Below the pieces are notes generated by a model that did no database searches, had not been told where the DNA came from, and was given only the letters and a program-made list of their open reading frames with translations. This document shows positions 51,699-63,096 of a stretch of DNA of 64,000 nucleotides, in pieces; the first letter of the stretch is position 1, and each line of letters begins with the position of its first letter. The stretch is from Chaenocephalus aceratus (taxonomy: Eukaryota; Chordata; Actinopteri; Perciformes; Channichthyidae). Both the position numbers and the translations under genes were made by a program. The DNA lies in NCBI GenBank assembly GCA_023974075.1, contig JAMFTG010000273.1:117501-181500 (forward strand). The letters are read 5' to 3'.

Positions 51699-52849
51699 AC
51701 CGTCAGAGCCAATGGAATCGAGGGAAAGTTCCACACACACACACACACACAGGTTACCAAATAAGGAGTGAGAGAGACGCGTAGAACAACCGGAAGCTGC
51801 GCTAACCTCTGGTGGCTACCATTATCAGCTAATTTTTCTTCTCCGATTTCTGCATAAAAATGGAATAATAGATTATCAATACTTTTTTCAAAGTGACGGA
51901 CACATTGCTATAACCTATGGATTAACCTTCAGCTGCGTTTTTTGTCGTTGTAATGGCATTGAACACGACTTTTGATCAGAATAGCAGCTAAGGTGAGCAT
52001 ATCTCCGTGTTCTGCTACCTAAAGCTACTCGTGTGTTGTCTGTGTTTGCTTCCCCTGTCACGAGTTCTGATCGCTCAGTGATGATCCTTATATTTCTATA
52101 ATCTGTGGACTCTCAGGATGTTAGCTAAGCTTGTTTCTCTCAGGATGTTATCTTGTTTGTGCAGATCCAATAAGTATATCGATCGGTGTAGCTAGAGTTC
52201 TGTGCTAACGGCCTGAAGATTGTTTCGCTCGTAGCTAATTCAGAGGCTCGGCGTTAGCTTTGTGGTTTTAAAAAAAAAAAAAAAAAGATCAAACATGTTG
52301 ATATCCTGAACATCGCTGCAGGATGAGAAGTTCAACTCTCTGCAGGAAGAAGGCGTTGAATCTGACCCCGGCATCTGAACTCAGATGCCTTGGTTGCTGA
52401 TTGGCTAATGGTTACACAAGCCAAAACATGGTTATGACATCATAAAGTGGCCAAAATCTGATCAGCTCATTTTCAGACAGGTTTTTATAGAAATGGATCA
52501 AAAAGAGAGAAAATCTTTGTTCCTGAAACTTTCTGAAAAGCACAGAGATGATAGTCTTTGCAGACCAGTTACATGAATACAAATCTATATAACAAACTAC
52601 AGGAGAGGGAAAACCCCAAAAAGCACAATAGGGTCTCTTTAATGTGTCTAAACTTTATACACAAATTGGTGTGCAAAAGTAATGTAAAGAAACGAGTTAA
52701 GTAACAAGTTACTTTATGTAGAGAGTAACGAAGTAAAGTAATATATTACTTGTTTTTAAAGTAATAGGTAATGTGTAATATATTACTTTTTTTTATTAAG
52801 GACCCCATCTCTGGGCGTTACCTATAGAAACAAAGTGTTTCCTGTCCTT

Positions 52850-53250
52850 TAAGAGCTCTGCTGCTGCTGTTAACCTCTTCTTCACAGAAACACTTCTTCA
52901 GTTCTCAGAAAAAGTAAAATAAATCCGCAGAGATACAAAGAGGAACCAGCATGTTGTTAACATGCATTACAACATGCTCAGCTTCCTCTGTTGTGTTGCT
53001 GATGAAGAAGGCCTGCAGTTACCGTCACTCTGAATAACCAGACACAAGAAATGCATCAAACACAAAAGTTACACTTTTCCCTCTTTTTTATAACAACCAA
53101 AGACAAAAGAGATTTAAAAGCTAATCTCACATGAACTCCACAGCCATCAGAGGAGAGGTGGATGAGGAAGTGACTTCTCATTTCTCACAGGATATAGCGA
53201 CAGCAGGAAACAAAGTCGCTGAGAGGCTGAGGCCGGGCCTGTTTGATATT
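52850..53250 (+). repeat. Duplicated upstream region of the Ig receptor, copy 1
   Basis: Nearly identical over long stretches to 57378-57690 (for example the segment around GCTCAGCTTCCTCTG and GAAGAAGGCCTGCAG). Copy 2 leads into the leader exon; this copy diverges before the leader ATG. It is the upstream part of the dead Ig gene. Confidence 0.75.
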
Positions 53251-53314
53251 CTATGACACGCTAAGAAAGAGTACTTGCTGAGATCAAAACTCTGTTGAAT
53301 TGTAATGTAGTTTA

Positions 53315-53575
53315 ACCTGTTAAGCCTGTTTTTCAGGTCTCAGGCTCGAAAATGACATTCCCAGAACAAATGACCACATCTTCTAAAAGCATTACATTAA
53401 TAATCTTTTTTCTCAAAGTAATGATAAACCTGTGAGTTGGATGTAGAAAAGTCAGAATCAATATAGATGTTTTTTATTGTAAAGAAAATTCAGATTGAAC
53501 ATAGTAAAAAACTGGAAATTATAGTTTCCGTCCAAAAATTCTTTTTTACTTATAGTGAAAACTACCCTTGTACCG
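53315..53575 (+). repeat. Transposon family A, fragment copy 2
   Basis: AACCTGTTAAGCCTGTTTTT through TATAGTGAAAACTACCCTTG matches 49083-49149 joined to 50690-50895. Confidence 0.75.
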
Positions 53576-54100
53576 GTACCGGGGCCGCGAAGGAGGAGCG
53601 GCTCAACTCCGAGTCCCTCCCTGATGACCGAACTTCTCACCTTATCCCTAAGGGAGACACCAGCCACCCGGCGGAGGAAACCCATCTCGGCCGCTTGTAT
53701 CCGCGATCTCGTTCTTTCGGTCATGACGAGTTTCTTCCCGTTACATGGATATAAAATATTCATAGTTTATTAAAACAACATGCCCTCAGACACTGTTTCC
53801 TGCAAGATGTTGCGGGAGGCGTCTGAAGGAGCCAGTTGAGGTGGTTCGGGCACCTAGTTAGGATGCCACCTGGGCGCCTCCCTAGGGAGGTGTTCCAGGC
53901 ACGTCCAGCTGGGAAGAGACCAAGGGGTAGACCTAGGACCAGGTGGAAGGATTATATCTCTTTGCTGGCCTGGGAGCGCCTTGGGATCCCCCAGTCAGAG
54001 CTGGTTGATGTCGCCAGGGAAAAGAAAGTTTGGGGCTCTCTGCTGGAACTGCTACCCCCGCGACCCGACCACGGATAAGCGGGAGAAGATGGATGTATGG
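53576..54100 (+). mobile_element. LINE 3' end with 5' inversion
   Basis: The + strand at 53836-54078 encodes RWFGHLVRMPPGRLPREVFQ, then RPRGRPRTRWKDY and LLELLPPRP, the C-terminal tail typical of Rex/RTE-like fish LINE polymerases. The immediately preceding protein segment (ERTRSRIQAAEMGFLRRVAG, VRSSVIREGLGVEPLLLR) lies just upstream but on the minus strand (53590-53760). This is a truncated, inactive insertion. Confidence 0.82.
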
Positions 54101-54114
54101 GAAGAAACTCATCT

Positions 54115-54975
54115 AACTGATCATTTATAAAAAAAAAAAAAAAAAACCCCACAATGCTAACGCTGAGCCTCTGAATTAGCAACGAGCGAAAAATGCTAAC
54201 AGATGACTGCACCGAAATTCACTCACAAAACCTTATTATTTATCTTTGCTGCACATCCAACACATCGTTTCACATCGTGAGGGGACGCAGAATCGATGGG
54301 TACCCTCATTATCACTCAATGATATGAACTCACGACTTTAGAAACAAAAACAGACATCAAAACATGTGGCGCTAGGTAGCTAAAAACGCTAACATGGCTC
54401 ACCTGTCTCTTTGTCTGGTCAAAAGTGGTCTTCAATGGCATTAAAACGATAAAAACGCTGCTGAAGTTAATCCATAGGTTAATCCAATGTGTCTGTGTCA
54501 CTTTGAAATTATTTCTGATAATCCATGAGCAATAAACCTGCTTTTCCGTTTCCAGATGTCAGAGCGAGAGATAGGTTCGCTCTGATGCAAAACTCAGAGG
54601 TGGAGTTTGTTTTGCTAAACCTCTCTAAAAAGGTCAAATATCACTTGTTTTGCATCAATCTTGATACAGGGTACTTATTATATGTTGTACTTTGGATTCC
54701 TAAAGCTTTTAGTCTACCTTACCATCATCCAAGGGTAGTTTTCACTATAAGTAAAAAAGAATTGTTGGACGGACACTATAATTTACAGTTTTTTCTACGT
54801 TCAATCTGAATTTTCATTACAATAAAAAACATCTATATTGATTCTGACTTTTCTACATCCGACTCACAGGTTTATCATTACTTTGAGAAAAAAGATTATT
54901 AATTTAACCCTTTTAGAAGATATGGTAATTTGTTCTGGGAATGTCATTTTCGAGCCTGAGACCTGAAAAACAGGC
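54115..54975 (-). mobile_element. Transposon family A, inverted copy 3
   Basis: Reverse complement of text at 51800-52280 and 50690-51015 (for example CACTTGTTTTGCATCAATCT, GGATTCCTAAAGCTTTTAGT), ending in CCTGAAAAACAGGCTTAACA. Confidence 0.75.
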
Positions 54976-55158
54976 TTAACAGGTTAACTGAGAAGGATGA
55001 GTTGTGTTTGTGACGTGGTGACTTTAGTGAACTCTTGGAAACCAACCTCTCACAGAGATACGTTTTCAAACTTCTGTATCTGCTGTATGATGATCATCGT
55101 GCTGATTATATACACGACAGTTGTTTTCATATTTCTTTCCGTCTTTGTTTTTAAACAG

Positions 55159-55405
55159 CTCCAGATGTGAAAGGTCACTTCCTCACTGTCAGAGCTGGAG
55201 ATGAAGTCACTTTGCCTTTTGACAATGCGCTCCATGATCAGGATGAGTGTGAGAGTGCTACCTGGACCTTCAGTGATTTAAGCAGCTCAGTGACGCCGTT
55301 TGAAGACGGGCAGATTCACAAAGAAGCCAAAGCTAAACCAGACAGACTGTTCTCTGGTTACAAAGAAGGTCACAGAGGAGGATGCTGGTCTTTACACCGA
55401 ACATA
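55159..55405 (+). pseudogene. Degenerate V-exon copy of the Ig receptor
   Basis: Follows a TTTAAACAG acceptor and reads PDVKGHFLTVRAGDEVTLPF, DNALHDQDECESATW and EDGQIHKEAKAKPDRL, nearly identical to the V exon at 60358. A deletion of about 17 bases after GACAGACTG removes the TEKC strand and shifts the frame; the F-strand Cys codon is also lost. No leader, C-domain or tail exon was found nearby, so this copy is dead. Confidence 0.82.
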
Positions 55406-55980
55406 AGCAGGAATCGAATAGAACATTTAGCAGGACTCGACTTGGACTTAAGGATTTGTCTCGAAGCTGATGAAGTGTTCTCTCCTCTCCATTATCCCTC
55501 TACGAGTCAACCTCCTCCGCTCAGTGTCAGACGGTCTGAGGTGTCAGAGAGTTTCTTTCTTAACCCCGGCAGAACATGCAGGTTTTATTTCAGACTCTGT
55601 GGGTCTAAACATTTACAAACCCTCCATGTTCAGTGCGAGCAGGACGTTTCTAATGTCTGGGTTTAAGTTACTCTTTCACTCAGTGACTTGAAAGTGACCC
55701 TGGAATCTGACATTCACAATGGAAATCAACTCTGGCATGACCACAGTGACTCAGACTTAACTTTTGACCTTAAGGGCCAAATATGAGCATGAATCGGATA
55801 GAAAACTTTGTAGGACTCGACTTGGACTTAAAGACTTGTCTAGAAGCTGATGAAGTTTTCTCTCTTCCTCATTATCTCTGTGAGCAATCATCCTCCGAGT
55901 TTATTTTCTAACCCCGGCAGAACATGGAGGTTTTATTTCAGACTCTGTTGGTCTGGTTTGTTTCTTTAACACAGAAAAAT
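55406..55980 (+). repeat. Tandem-like duplication after the dead V exon
   Basis: GACTCGACTTGGACTTAA with AGAAGCTGATGAAGT lies at 55433-55475 and 55815-55855, then AACCCCGGCAGAACATG in both. Probably decayed Ig-gene intron. Confidence 0.55.
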
Positions 55981-55999
55981 CATGTCTCCACGGAGCCTC

Positions 56000-57130
56000 C
56001 AAAAGGTCTCTAGGAGACGCAAGGCCAGGATTCCAGCCGTGGCCCCAGCAGCCATGGTTCCAGCTCCATTACCTGGCTTACAAGGGTTCAGGCTTCTGTT
56101 CCGTGCCCAACAGCCATGGTTCCGGCTCCAGAACCGGCCCCAGCAGCCATGGTTTCGACTCCAGTTCCTCGTCTCCTGTTGGCTCTCCAGCTGACGCCAG
56201 CCCCCCGTGTCCTGTCGGCGTACCGACCGTCTCAAGTCACCTCTCCAGTTCCCTCTCAAGTTTCTTCTCAAGTCATCTCTCAAGTCTCCTCTCGAGTTCC
56301 CTCTCCAGTCTCCTTTCGAGTCACCTTTCGAGTCACCTCTCGAGTTCCCTCTCGAGTTCACTCTTAAGTCCCCTCTCGAGTTCCCTCTCCAGTCTCCTTT
56401 CGAGTCACCTTTCGAGTCACCTCTCGAGTTCCCTCTCGAGTTCACTCTTAAGTCCCCTCTCGAGTTCCCTCTCCAGTCTCCTTTCGAGTCACCTTTCGAG
56501 TAACCTTTCGAGTCACCTCTCGAGTTCCCTCTCGAGTTCACTCTTAAGTCTCCTTTCGAGTCACCTTTCGAGTCACCTCTCGAGTTCCCTCTCGAGTTCA
56601 CTCTTAAGTCCCCTCTCGAGTTCCCTCTCCAGTCTCCTTTCGAGTCACCTTTCGAGTAACCTTTCGAGTTCCCTCTCGAGTCCCCGCTCGAGTTCCCTCT
56701 CAAGTCTCATTTCGAGTCACCTCTCGAGTTCCCTCTCAAGTCCTCTCTCAAGCCCTCTCTCAAGTCCCCTCTCAAGCCCACTCTCAAGCCCTCTCTCGAG
56801 TCGCCTCTCGAGTCTCCTCTCGAGTTCCTTCACGAGTTCCATCTCAAGTCCCCTCTCCAGTCCCTACTCAAGTCCCTTCTCAAGTGCCATTGGAGGTTCC
56901 GCTGGGGATCCTGCCGACACCTGTCCCGCCGGGGGTCCTGCCTATTCCTTGCCCTGTTGCGTTGGTGGTCCAATCGACACCAGCCCTTGCTCCATCCGGG
57001 ACTCTGCCTTGCCCCCGGGCCGTCCGCCCAGACCCCCTCCTCGAACTCTGCCTTTCCCCTGGGCCGCCCGCCCGAGATCCCCTCCATGGATTCTGCTTTG
57101 CCCCGGGATGTCCGTCCAATGAAACTCAGT
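56000..57130 (+). repeat. Proline/serine-rich retroelement-like remnant with minisatellite
   Basis: Flanks read like the Pro-rich end of fish LTR-retroelement open frames (PPGRPPRPPPRTLPFPW and similar). The core (56220-56880) is built from CTCTCGAGTTCCCTCTCGAG-type units. The 339-residue open frame has no recognised domain. Confidence 0.4.
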
Positions 57131-57299
57131 CAGATAAAACATCTTGGAGAGTTGAGTGTAGCGTCCTATAGTCAGGTCAGAGAGACTGCGCTAAGAATGG
57201 CACATCCAGAAGAGTCTGCAGTGTGAAGAGCATGAAGCTATTTCAAAACAACATGAACATTACACCAGCTGATACACGTGTTTAAAAGTAGGGCATTCA

Positions 57300-57757
57300 A
57301 GTGACTTTTATTAGACGCTCGTTGAGTTTATTAATGTTTCTGATGGTCATCTGGTCGGCATCAGAGGGTCGAACCTGCAGAGCTCTGCTGCTGCTGTTAA
57401 CTTCACAGAAACGCCCTAATCCTAACCCATTCAAACTAACCCTCTTTACATGCTCAGCTTCCTCTGTTGTGTTGCTGATGAAGAAGGCCTGCAGTTACCG
57501 TCACTCTGAATAACCACACACAAGAAACGCATCAAACGTACAAATCTGATGTTAAGAAAGTGTCTTACTCTTTTTATTAAACAACAAAAATAAGAGAGAT
57601 TAATGCTGATATCACACATTAACCCAACAGCCGTCAGAGGAGAGATGAATGAGGAAGTGACTTCATTATCACAGGAAGTAGATGCTGAGTTCTCGTTAAA
57701 GAAGCAGCCGGGGAGAGACTCTGGCAGTCGAGAGCCGGAGACCGAGAGAGAAGCACG
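57300..57757 (+). promoter_or_regulatory. Presumed promoter and 5' UTR region of the Ig receptor
   Basis: The matching segment at 52850-53250 fixes this as the shared 5' flank. It ends at the leader ATG. No convincing TATA box or initiator was identified, so the transcription start is unknown. Confidence 0.45.
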
Positions 57758-57818
57758 ATGTCTGGATTCAGAAGGATCGTGATGTCTTCATTCCTGATGC
57801 TGCTGCTCCACTTTCCAG
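57758..57818 (+). CDS. Ig receptor exon 1, signal peptide
   Basis: Encodes MSGFRRIVMSSFLMLLLHFP plus one base. The basic start followed by a Leu/Met/Phe-rich core is a typical signal peptide. Donor CCAG|GTGAGG. Confidence 0.85.
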
Positions 57819-60800
57819 GTGAGGACGCAGAGAACACACACTGTTCACGACTGTTAGTGAAAGCTAGTGAGGGCGTCTCTCAATTGAAATCGATGTATCC
57901 TCGGGCGAGATGCTGAACCCCAAGTCGCTCCCAATGGGGAACGGTGTGTGGATGATACCTTCTGTCGTGGTGTTTTGATCCGTTTCTACATTTAATATCC
58001 ACTCTCCTCTATCGGGGTGTGGGCTACGACGCGCCTCTCTTCGCTTCCTAACTAACTTTGCAGAGATCGTTGTAGCGTTGAATCACATCAGGTTTATTCT
58101 TTGATCCAGGCGACATACAAACATGAAGACAAACTTCCTCGCTTCAAAGTAACTCAAAGTTCTCCGTATCAAAAAAGGACAAAAAGAACACGGTCAAAAG
58201 ACTCTACCACTTCCTGTCTACTCACACCCTCAGCTGTGAACCAACGTCATGCCGTATATAGACATATAGACATACAGACATATAGACATGCACGTCACAT
58301 CCGACAGCAAAGAAGTGAGACTTGAACTAACATCTTTTACAGCGTAGTGTGACTCACTAAAATGAATAGTTAAGAGCCTCTAGAGCAGGGGTGTCAAACT
58401 CAAGGCCCGGGGGCCACATTCGGCCGGCGACTTCATTTTATGTGGCCTCACAAGAGCTTGCAAAGAATATAATATGTGTATTATACGGTTACATGCTGCA
58501 GAAGCATGTTGCCCATAAACTACATGTCCCACAATGCATCTCGAATATGACTTTTTTCTCAGAATTTGCCTTTTTTCTTCAAAATATGCATTTTTTCATA
58601 GAATTCCTTTTTCTCAGAATTAGATTTTTATTTCAAAATGTCACTTCTATTTCTTTTTTCTCCACAATTTGGCTTTTCTTTTTAAACCATTTTGGGACAT
58701 ACGCACTGAAGAGACTTGCAATTATTTGACCTAGACTTCTGCTTTCAGACGTAGTTAATTATGAAGTTATTACCCTATCCGATGATAATCCAATGCAGAG
58801 GCAATGATGTATTATAATACATTATTTTATATATATGATATATCTATATATGTATTTTTATATAGTCTTAAAGTTACAACCGGCCCTTTGAGTGCAACCA
58901 TAATGCTGATGTGGCCCGCGATAAAATTGAATTTGACACCCCTGCTCTAAAGCCTTTAGATGTCTTTAATAAGACAAACATTCAAAGCATAATGATGAAA
59001 GGGAAATGGCTCTAACCCGTGCATTGAGCAAGGGGCACATTGCTCTGTATGAACTGGGGGTGAATGGTGACTTGTTGTTTGTAAACAACCCGGTATACGG
59101 CAAGACGTGAACATGTGACGATTTACCATGCTGGGAGACGTGAAGATGTCACGATTGCGTCCCTTCAAACGTGACAGTTACACGGTATTGTTAACCAGTG
59201 GAGAAATAACCGGAAATGCCAAGCAAATCCTGTACCCCGACAGGGGTTGTTATTTGATTTTGATATACTTTATTAATCCCCCGTGGGGAAATTATTTCTC
59301 TGCGTTCGACCCATCCTGTGTTAGGAGCAGTGGGCTGCCATTTTGAACGGCGCCCGGGGAGCAGTGTGGGGAACGGTGCCTTGCTCAGGGACACCTCGGT
59401 AGCACTTGGTCTTGCCGGGACTTGAACTGGTGACCTTCCAGTTACCAAGCCAAGTCCCTATCTACTTCGCCACCACCGCCCATATTGTCAATATTAATAT
59501 AATAATGATTTATTTTTTAATAGTCACACTCGATTTTGCCGATTTTCTTGTTGCCCCAGCTGGTCGACACCTCTTTGAGCAGAAACAAAGGCTACATTCA
59601 TGTATTAAATCGATGTTAATCCATGCGTGTGGATGTGGAATTAACGGACGTGACGTTGTGCGATTGAGTTGCCAGGCAACAGCTTCGGTTCATGTTAATT
59701 TACAAACTCTTCAACTACAACTGTAGTTATATTTAAAAACATGTTAGAAGGCCTCACGAAATACTTTAATGCAAATTTAAATGTAAATGTGAAGGAATGT
59801 GTGTTTAACAAAATACATCCGTCATAAACGATACCGGAAACAGACGTAGGCAAGATCCTCAGCTCGGTGATTGGATGGTTTAGCTGCAATGCATGCTGGG
59901 ATTTGTTGTTTATGCGATGTGAAATCTGAAAACATTTTTTTAAAATAAAATAATACTTTATTCCGAGTGTGCTTGCTTTTGTCTTTGAAAGTCATCACAT
60001 AGCGGCATTGTAATACACGGTTCGGCTGCATTACATATTACATATCTGCCGTAGTTCTCTATTTATAGAGCCCTGCTGAGAAGACTTCTAGACAAACGGG
60101 AGAACTGCCGCCAAAACTGAAAACGTGACGTGGATCATAAATCTATCAGCAATTAAACAACATCTTGTGATCGTCACCCTCACTCTGAACGCTTCAGTTA
60201 GTGATGTGGATCTGTAATTAACTCTGGTTTGAATGAGTCGTTAAATGATTCATTAAACAGATCAACCAGAACTCTAACTCTTTACCTTTTCATATAATAC
60301 ATCATTATTCTGTCAGCATTTATCACGTCTATATTTCCTTCTGCTTTTTCCCAACAGCTGCAGATGGGAAAGATTACATCCTCACTGTCAGAGCTGGAGA
60401 TGAACTCACTTTGCCTTTTGACAATGTGATGCATGATCAGGATAAGTGTGAGAGTACTAGCTGGTACTTCTTTGATTTAGGAGGTTCAATGACGCTGGTT
60501 GAAGACGGACAGATTCACAAAGAAGCCAAAGCTAAATCAGACAGACTGAGAGTTACAGAGAAATGTGCTCTGGGTATGAAGAAGGTCACAGAGGAGGATG
60601 CTGGTCTTTACCTCTGCAGGACAGGTCAGATCAGGAGAACAACAAGAAGGTCTAGACTCTCATGTTGATCTGTCTGTTGTTTCCAGTGAGTATTTACATC
60701 ATGATGTTTTAAACTTGTTATTACATTACATTGCATTTAGCTGACGCTTTATCCAAAGCGACTTACAATAAGTGCATTCGACCAGGAAGACACAACCTTG

Positions 60801-63067
60801 AAGAAAACAGAATCATAAAGTACATCAGGTTTCATAGAGCCAAGCATTTCAAGTGCTACTCAGCTGGCTATAGAGAAGCCAGTCCTTCATTAGTATATGT
60901 TATGATCGCGGAAAAGGTAGGAGTGAAATGCAGACTACAAAAAGAGGTAAGTAGGTCTAGGGAGAAAAAGTGAGCTTTATTTTAAAAGCTGATGGCATAA
61001 AAACACAAAGGAAGCACAAGGAAGATACAATACCAACAAGCTGACCGTGGAGACAGGAAAAACAAACAATGGACCGACCGGGGAAGACGAGACTAAGTAC
61101 AGAGAGGGGTAATCATGGGACGAGAAACAGCTGGGCAGGGGAGGCAGAAACACAAGGGCAACAGGTGAACACAATGAGACGATCAGACACAGGAGGAAAG
61201 CAAGAGACAGGGAGAACAGAACAGCAACACGCATTACCAGACAGAGCAATGTACTACATCATTACAATGATGATGATTACAGTGATGAAGTTCCATTTAC
61301 ATTTTGTTGTCTTTCTCTCTCAATATCTCCGTCTTCAGGGACTGAACATCAGGACAACGATGAGGTGACGTTAAACTGCTCTGTGTCGACAGATGGAGGG
61401 TGTAGACACTCAGTGAAGTGGCTGCTTCAGGGTCGAGATGTGGACACAGATCACAGAGAGATAAACATGTCACAGTCTCTCTGCTCTGCCTCTGTCACAT
61501 TTCAGACTTCTCTCTTTAGTCACACAACAAGGTCTGAGTTGTTTACTTGTAATGTAACTGATGGTGACACAGGAGAAGTGAATCTGTTTCCCCTCAGCCC
61601 TCAGTCCTCAGGTGAGAACACGTTGAGATGTTAAAAATCACTTCTAACAGTCTAGTTATTCGAATATACTGAAAGAACACATTTACAACATCTCACATTT
61701 ATCAGGGATGTAATGAGTTTCTGAAATGTGAAGAGACGGAAGGTTCTGATAAAAAAGAGAAGCTCTTAATTGATCAACCAGGTTAGAATATAATGAGTGG
61801 TTTTCAAATCACTTATCACACATTTAATCACAGATAATGCTTTTTGGGGTTTGAGGTTTTGACGTCACTTCATTTTGTCATTTGGTTTATGCATAAAACT
61901 TTGTTTGAACTACAGTTTTTTGCATGATGTTGTTTTATTCCTGAAGGTGATGCTACAACAACTGGAACACCAGCAACTGATGGAAGGACATCTGAAAAGA
62001 ACAAAGGAACAGGAGCAGACTGCAAACATCCAGAAGGACCAGGTAGAGACTGAAGAGAGGAAATACATTAACAGCTAAAAAACCTCTGACTGTATTTCAC
62101 ACTTGGGACTTCTCTCTCTCCAGCTGTGTGGTGGCTCATCCTGGTGTCTGTGGGGTTAGCAGCTCTCATCGTCACCGTGGTTACGGTCCACATCTGGACC
62201 AGAGCTAAAGGTGAGGGTTCATAGATTCAAGAGAAAAGACAAAGTAAACCGTGGAAGCTGAAGTCAACATGTTTGTCTTTTTGTTTTTTTCAGGGGGCGA
62301 AAAACAGATGAGAAAAAACCTGGTGAGTTTAAATATAAAATAATAGCTTGTAATATTTATTATTTTCATTGAACGGTGATTATAAGACAGGCAGAAGATT
62401 CCACAAAGGAGTAAAGTGTGCATGTTGTGTTGAAATGAAGTATCTCTGTGGGTCCCTTGAGCAAGGCACTAAAGGAAGTACTGAGATATTGCACTTGTAA
62501 AAGTAGCAATACTACAATGTACAAATACTCTAATAATACAAATATACCTACATTGAAAGTGCTGATTATGAAGAATGTAATAATATAATATCTGATTATA
62601 ATAAGTGATGTTTTAATGTGTATCACTTCCATTTGCAAAGAATGGTTTATTAAAATGACTTACATACTACTGGGTAGCTGAACTAGTTATATTTGTCATG
62701 TAATCCATCATAGATGGAGATTTCTGCTCAATTTAAGAATGAAATAAATACATAATAAAAAAAGGAATCTAAAAGATGTTAAAGCAAGAATGTGGAATAA
62801 AGATGAATGGATGAAGACGAGTAAAAAGTTCAACACGAAGCTCCAAAACAAGGAGCAGTTAAAGTGTAAAGTAGCATTAACTGATGATAGTCAAGTCAAG
62901 TCCTTCAAATGGACTGAAGTAGAAAACTGAGTAAATGTACTTCGTTACTTTCCAGCTCTGCTCTGTGTTTTTACCATGTCTCTGTTCCATGTTGACAGGA
63001 GCAGAATGATGAAGATGAAGATGAGGTGAACTATGAAAACGATGGAGGGGCTTCTGCCTCTGTGTGA
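57758..63067 (+). CDS. Fish two-Ig-domain type I membrane receptor (gene-level entry, 7 exons; frameshift in V exon)
   Basis: Belongs to the large teleost family of uncharacterised Ig-superfamily receptors with a V-type then a C-type domain, probably on leukocytes. Order: leader MSGFRRIVMSSFLMLLLHFP; V-type domain with DAGLYLC; C-type domain TEHQDNDEVTLNCSVSTDGG to ELFTCNVTDG; Thr-rich stalk; membrane segment WWLILVSVGLAALIVTVVTV; basic stop-transfer; short acidic tail ending NYENDGGASASV. No clear ITIM or ITAM is present. All other junctions are phase-consistent. The V exon (60358-60685) is one base too long: after TGC AGG an extra A shifts the frame, giving a stop before the expected QVRSGEQQEG-like strand. 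It could be a pseudogene, an assembly error, or rescued by an upstream donor. A ruined paralogue lies at 55159-55405. Confidence 0.8.
57819..58385. other. Ig receptor intron 1, first part
   Basis: Nothing recognised except a short ATAGACATACAGACAT tandem at 58257-58290. Confidence 0.4.
58386..58944 (+). mobile_element. CAGGGGTGTC hAT-like element, copy 4
   Basis: Ends as in the other copies; flanks CTCTAGAG and CTCTAAAG. The longest of the four. Confidence 0.92.
59251..59481 (-). repeat. tRNA-derived SINE in Ig receptor intron 1
   Basis: Reversed, it begins GGGCGGTGGTGGCGAAGTAG, has a B-box-like GGTCACCAGTTCAAGTCCC, and ends with GGGGATTAATAAAGTATATC. Confidence 0.82.
59490..60357. other. 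Ig receptor intron 1, last part
   Basis: Nothing recognised. Confidence 0.4.
60358..60685 (+). CDS. Ig receptor exon 2, V-type domain (frameshifted near its end)
   Basis: Reads (A)ADGKDYILTVRAGDEL, TLPFDNVMHDQDKCESTSWY, then TEKCALGMKKVTEEDAGLYL and CRT. The usual B-strand Cys is replaced by Phe in TLPF. After the F-strand Cys a one-base insertion derails the G strand, and an in-frame TGA follows. With donor CCA|GTGAGT the exon is 328 nt, one more than phase requires. A donor at 60625 (ACAG|GTCAGA) would restore phase but delete the last strand. Confidence 0.8.
60721..60960 (+). repeat. Common fish repeat (GCATTTAGCTGACGCTT) in Ig receptor intron 2
   Basis: ACATTGCATTTAGCTGACGC, TATCCAAAGCGACTTACAAT and ACCAGGAAGACACAACCTTG are hallmark phrases of a widespread teleost repeat. 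Confidence 0.7.
61339..61611 (+). CDS. Ig receptor exon 3, C-type Ig domain
   Basis: Encodes TEHQDNDEVTLNCSVSTDGG, then a VKWLLQGRDV W-strand and SQSLCSASVTFQTSLF, and ends in ELFTCNVTDG and PLSPQSSG. It has the paired Cys-Trp-Cys of an Ig fold plus an extra Cys pair. Phase 1 in and out. Confidence 0.88.
61947..62042 (+). CDS. Ig receptor exon 4, stalk
   Basis: Encodes DATTTGTPATDGRTSEKNKG then TGADCKHPEGP, a Thr-rich membrane-proximal stalk. Phase 1 in and out. Confidence 0.78.
62124..62210 (+). CDS. Ig receptor exon 5, transmembrane segment
   Basis: Encodes AVWWLILVSVGLAALIVTVV then TVHIWTRAK, a single hydrophobic helix followed by basic residues. Phase 1 in and out. Confidence 0.85.
62294..62322 (+). 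CDS. Ig receptor exon 6, juxtamembrane
   Basis: A 29-nt micro-exon encoding (G)GEKQMRKNL between TTTTTCAG and GTGAGT, exiting in phase 0. Confidence 0.7.
62999..63067 (+). CDS. Ig receptor exon 7, cytoplasmic tail and stop
   Basis: Encodes EQNDEDEDEVNYENDGGASA then SV and TGA. The single Tyr sits in VNYEND, not a consensus inhibitory motif. Confidence 0.75.
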   Translation, partial: EQNDEDEDEVNYENDGGASASV

Positions 63068-63096
63068 CTGATCAACAACATCAACTCCCCTCAGAG

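Larger units (their letters stand above)
49080..52640 (+). mobile_element. Transposon family A, copy 1, broken by two insertions
   Basis: Starts near TTAACCTGTTGAGCCC. It is interrupted by a hAT-like element (49150-50689), resumes with CAAATGACCATATCTTCCC, is interrupted again by a MITE (51101-51698), then continues with text whose reverse complement is at 54120-54970. Right edge uncertain (TTTAA at 52640). Confidence 0.6.

Noticed and set aside
56103..57122. 339-residue Ser/Leu then Pro-rich open frame
   Set aside because: The Ser/Leu core is a CTCGAGTTCC-type minisatellite. The flanks look like decayed retroelement and no intact domain is visible.
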